Positions 12,344 through 14,229 of a DNA stretch of 14,229 bases are shown here, piece by piece. A program made the position numbers and the translations under genes. The stretch's first letter is position 1. Every line of letters begins with the position of its first letter. The notes under the pieces were generated by a model, which did no database searches, was not told where the DNA came from, and saw nothing but the letters and a program-made list of their open reading frames with translations. Source of the DNA: JBJEFI01 sp051873875 (GTDB lineage: Bacteria > Bacillota > Bacilli > Bacillales > Bacillaceae_G); assembly GCA_051873875.1 (NCBI GenBank), contig JBJEFI010000049.1, positions 1 to 14,229 on the forward strand, in the 5' to 3' direction.

Positions 12344-13396
12344 TTATCTTTTTTGTAGCACGTTATATACTCTTGCATTCCAATAGAAGAAGCGAGCATA
12401 TAGACCACCTTGACGTAATAAGTCTTTTACGATTCTTTTTTTCTTCTGCATTTTACTGTCTGCTAAATAAACACCTAGCAACCCTTGGAGAATAAGACGG
12501 TGAAATCTTCGATATGGAACACCTTGTAAATATTCAAAGCCTTGATGAACGAAATATCCGAAACGTTTCTTCATCTTTACTTCACTTGGGTAATACATAC
12601 AAAAGTTTAAATCGCCACCTTGTATGTCTTCTTCTTCATCTATTAAATAATCTAATAAAATATGAACACCTTGTAAATATGGAAAATAGCCATTGTATAA
12701 TTTTTCAAAAGTAGCATCCTCTACTCGTTTTCCATATGCATAAGACACTAAGCAAAAAATTCCTAATGTAGAGCCTGCTGAAGCTGAAAATTCGTACCAA
12801 CTCATTGCTGGTAAATCTTCTTGTTTCTCTTCAAACCAGCGAATTAAACGTTCTTCGCGCTCTTCAGGAGTTACATGCTTGTGTACTTGTAAATCACAAT
12901 AAATACGAGATAAAGTATATAAATAATGATCCATTTCTGTAAAATTAGGAACATCTTGAAGAACTCGTTGACACGTTAACACTAAATCCTTCAAATACCC
13001 ATTATCATCATCATCTTCTCGATAACGATAATAATTAGCTAAATCATGATCTGGTTGAATACTATGAAGCATTGCTTCGTGTAATGCTTCGAAATCATTC
13101 GGATCTTGAGATGTACTTCGATCACATAAATTATCTAAGTAATCACTAATTGTTTGATATGCAACGATAAATTTAATTGCATCTCGGTAATGCTCCTCTG
13201 CTAATAAGGCTAAAATTCCTCCTCCCTCACAATGGAAGGTTTTACTATTAATACTAGCAAGGGCTTGTTTTCGTAACTCATCATTTGGAATATTTTCAGC
13301 TCGTTTTTTCCAATAAGCTAATTCCTCATGTACAGCAGGAAGAATATCCTTATAAATTTTGTACATTAAAGTGAGTCCACTCGTGGGAACGGTCAT
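12344..13396 (-). CDS. ytpB: Tetraprenyl-beta-curcumene synthase YtpB (DUF2600)
   Basis: This 350-aa terpene synthase of the YtpB/DUF2600 family cyclises the C35 heptaprenyl diphosphate to tetraprenyl-beta-curcumene, the first step to Bacillus sesquarterpenes. Two acidic metal-binding motifs are visible: DYLDN at residues 85-89, and DYLIDEEED at 249-257, in the all-helical fold. These hold the Mg-diphosphate. FHCEGGG at 54-60 and the end KDLLRQGGLYARFFYWNARVY are also family-typical. The ATG at 13396 has a purine-rich GGAGAGAGAAG run 6 or more bases upstream. The start MTVP-x-SGLTLMYKIYKDILPAVHEEL looks like the normal N-terminus. It is divergent from ytoA as in B. subtilis, and ytpA, the usual neighbour, is not present; an RpiB-family gene lies in its place. 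Confidence 0.93.
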   Translation of the reverse strand: MTVPTSGLTLMYKIYKDILPAVHEELAYWKKRAENIPNDELRKQALASINSKTFHCEGGGILALLAEEHYRDAIKFIVAYQTISDYLDNLCDRSTSQDPNDFEALHEAMLHSIQPDHDLANYYRYREDDDDNGYLKDLVLTCQRVLQDVPNFTEMDHYLYTLSRIYCDLQVHKHVTPEEREERLIRWFEEKQEDLPAMSWYEFSASAGSTLGIFCLVSYAYGKRVEDATFEKLYNGYFPYLQGVHILLDYLIDEEEDIQGGDLNFCMYYPSEVKMKKRFGYFVHQGFEYLQGVPYRRFHRLILQGLLGVYLADSKMQKKKRIVKDLLRQGGLYARFFYWNARVYNVLQKR

Positions 13397-13467
13397 ACGT
13401 TTCTTCTCTCTCCTATCTTTACTTACATTTATTTAATACTTTCCTTTTATTCACTAACAATTATATA

Positions 13468-13476
13468 TGATAAAAT
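13468..13476 (+). promoter_or_regulatory. Extended -10 element upstream of ytoA
   Basis: TGATAAAAT, a TG-n-TAAAAT extended -10, lies 42 bases before the ytoA start. No good -35 hexamer is seen, as is common for extended -10 promoters. Confidence 0.5.
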
Positions 13477-13517
13477 ATAACAGAAAAAACAAAAGAACGA
13501 AAGGGGCGTATCTTTTC

Positions 13518-14039
13518 ATGATCTATCCATACAAAGGAAAAACACCGTCAATACACGATTCTGCCTTTATTGCCGATTATGTGACAATTACGGGAGATGT
13601 CACAATTGGGGAAAAAAGTAGTGTCTGGTTTAATACATCTATCCGTGGAGATGTAGCACCAACTCTCATTGGCAACAACGTAAATATTCAAGATAATAGC
13701 GTCCTTCACCAAAATCCAAAAGACCCTCTTATTATTGAGGATGATGTCACAATTGGACATAGCTGCATCGTTCATAGTGCTAGTTTACGCAAAGGTTGTC
13801 TCATTGGTATGGGCTCTATCGTCTTAGATGGCGCTGAAATTGGCGAAGGAGCGTTTATTGGGGCTGGTAGTCTTATTCCCCCAGGAAAAATCATTCCTCC
13901 TCACACATTAGCATTAGGACGTCCTGCTAAAGTAGTCCGAGCATTAACAGATGATGATAAAGCAGAAATGGACCGCATTTATAAGAGTTATGTTGAAAAA
14001 GGACAATATTATAAAGAATTACTAAAAAATAACGTGTAA
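13518..14039 (+). CDS. ytoA: Gamma-carbonic-anhydrase-like hexapeptide protein YtoA
   Basis: This 173-aa left-handed beta-helix protein of the gamma carbonic anhydrase group (CamH/PaaY/YrdA type) is built from hexapeptide repeats throughout residues 12-140. Zn-site and active-site residues of the group are present: Arg43 and Asp45 (IRGDVAP), Gln58 (NIQD), His64 (VLHQ), His81 and His86 (IGHSCIVHSA). It should form a trimer with metal between subunits, in the cytoplasm. True CO2 hydration has been shown for some members, while others are acyl-CoA-related; I cannot tell which here. The ATG at 13518 is chosen because MIYPYKGKTP is the normal family N-terminus. AAAGGGG lies 11 bases upstream, a little far. 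An in-frame start at 13467 would add a 17-residue basic tail from within the promoter. Confidence 0.92.
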   Translation: MIYPYKGKTPSIHDSAFIADYVTITGDVTIGEKSSVWFNTSIRGDVAPTLIGNNVNIQDNSVLHQNPKDPLIIEDDVTIGHSCIVHSASLRKGCLIGMGSIVLDGAEIGEGAFIGAGSLIPPGKIIPPHTLALGRPAKVVRALTDDDKAEMDRIYKSYVEKGQYYKELLKNNV

Positions 14040-14091
14040 CTTTCATTAATGAAAATAATTCAAACCAAGTAAAACAAGATACACACCAAAA

Positions 14092-14126
14092 AGCCTTTCA
14101 ATACTAAAATATAATATCGAAAGGCT
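14092..14126. terminator. Bidirectional terminator between ytoA and metK
   Basis: AGCCTTTC (14092-14099) pairs with GAAAGGCT (14119-14126) around an AT-rich 19-base centre that can itself pair partly (ATACTA...ATAT). A CTTTTTGG tail follows on the minus strand and CTTTCTATT on the plus strand, so it suits both converging genes. Confidence 0.8.
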
Positions 14127-14142
14127 CTTTCTATTATTAAAA

Positions 14143-14229
14143 TTAATTATTTGCTTGTATTTTTAAACTTTCTGCTTTATCCGTACGTTCCCATGGTAAT
14201 TCTACATCTGTACGGCCAAAATGACCGTA
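14143..14229 (-). CDS. metK: S-adenosylmethionine synthetase, C-terminal end
   Basis: The last 28 codons are visible, reading YGHFGRTDVELPWERTDKAE then SLKIQANN before TAA at 14143. The YGHFGR...PWE-x-TDK pattern is the conserved C-terminus of MetK, which makes SAM from methionine and ATP. The rest of the gene, and any SAM riboswitch before it, lie beyond the window. Its position next to ytoA and ytpB agrees with the order in B. subtilis. SAM from this enzyme feeds the SAM-dependent enzymes YtqA, YtqB and the methyltransferase at 2410. Confidence 0.93.
   Translation of the reverse strand, partial: YGHFGRTDVELPWERTDKAESLKIQANN

Noticed and set aside
1..14229. tRNA, rRNA, CRISPR array, insertion sequence, prophage genes
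   Set aside because: I saw no cloverleaf-like sequence, regular spaced repeats, transposase or phage structural gene in either strand; only the single REP-like repeat was found.

Overview
The window is AT-rich, with strong Shine-Dalgarno sites (GGAGG-type) and many intrinsic terminators. Its right half follows the Bacillus subtilis 'yt' region closely: yttB-like MFS pump, ytrAB ABC operon, ytzC, ytqA-ytqB, ytpB, ytoA, metK. This points to a member of the Bacillaceae; I cannot name the genus. One 100-base run of N at 9099-9198 is an assembly gap of unknown true size.

Left part (1-5700), almost all on the minus strand: the last 19 codons of an unrecognised plus-strand gene converge on a group II truncated hemoglobin, and their two stop codons sit in one 30-bp perfect palindrome. 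Next come a three-helix membrane protein, a DUF6734/glycosyltransferase-like gene, a 41-codon peptide gene coupled to it, a 54-aa zinc-finger-like protein, and a class I methyltransferase. The peptide ends in a Gly/Cys-rich segment and is the best candidate here for something undescribed, possibly a modified-peptide (RiPP-like) precursor. Further on are a stand-alone BRCT protein, a translationally coupled lipoprotein/DUF350 membrane protein pair, and the MFS transporter, which has a recognisable promoter and inverted-repeat operator candidate.

Middle (5840-6402) is a gene graveyard. A small multidrug resistance (YkkC-like) gene with an in-frame stop and no 3' end abuts an opposite-strand fragment of a type I pullulanase, which also carries an in-frame stop.

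The ytr-like operon (6423-9098+) starts with a textbook YtrA operator, AGTGTA-N13-TACACT. It encodes the GntR-family repressor YtrA, the ATPase YtrB, one permease and a DUF4825 lipoprotein, the last cut by the assembly gap. A second permease and the YtrE/F pair of B. subtilis are not seen before the gap.

Right part (9207-14229): ytzC (minus) is divergent from ytqA-ytqB. These two are the radical SAM and SAM-methyltransferase enzymes linked to tRNA wobble-uridine modification, and they overlap by ATGA. An imperfect inverted repeat of REP type supplies the apparent -35 box of ytqA. Then come a two-helix membrane protein, an RpiB/LacAB-family isomerase with an unusual active site and an intact 50-codon same-frame extension after its stop, the sesquarterpene synthase ytpB, the gamma-carbonic-anhydrase-like ytoA, and the 3' end of metK.
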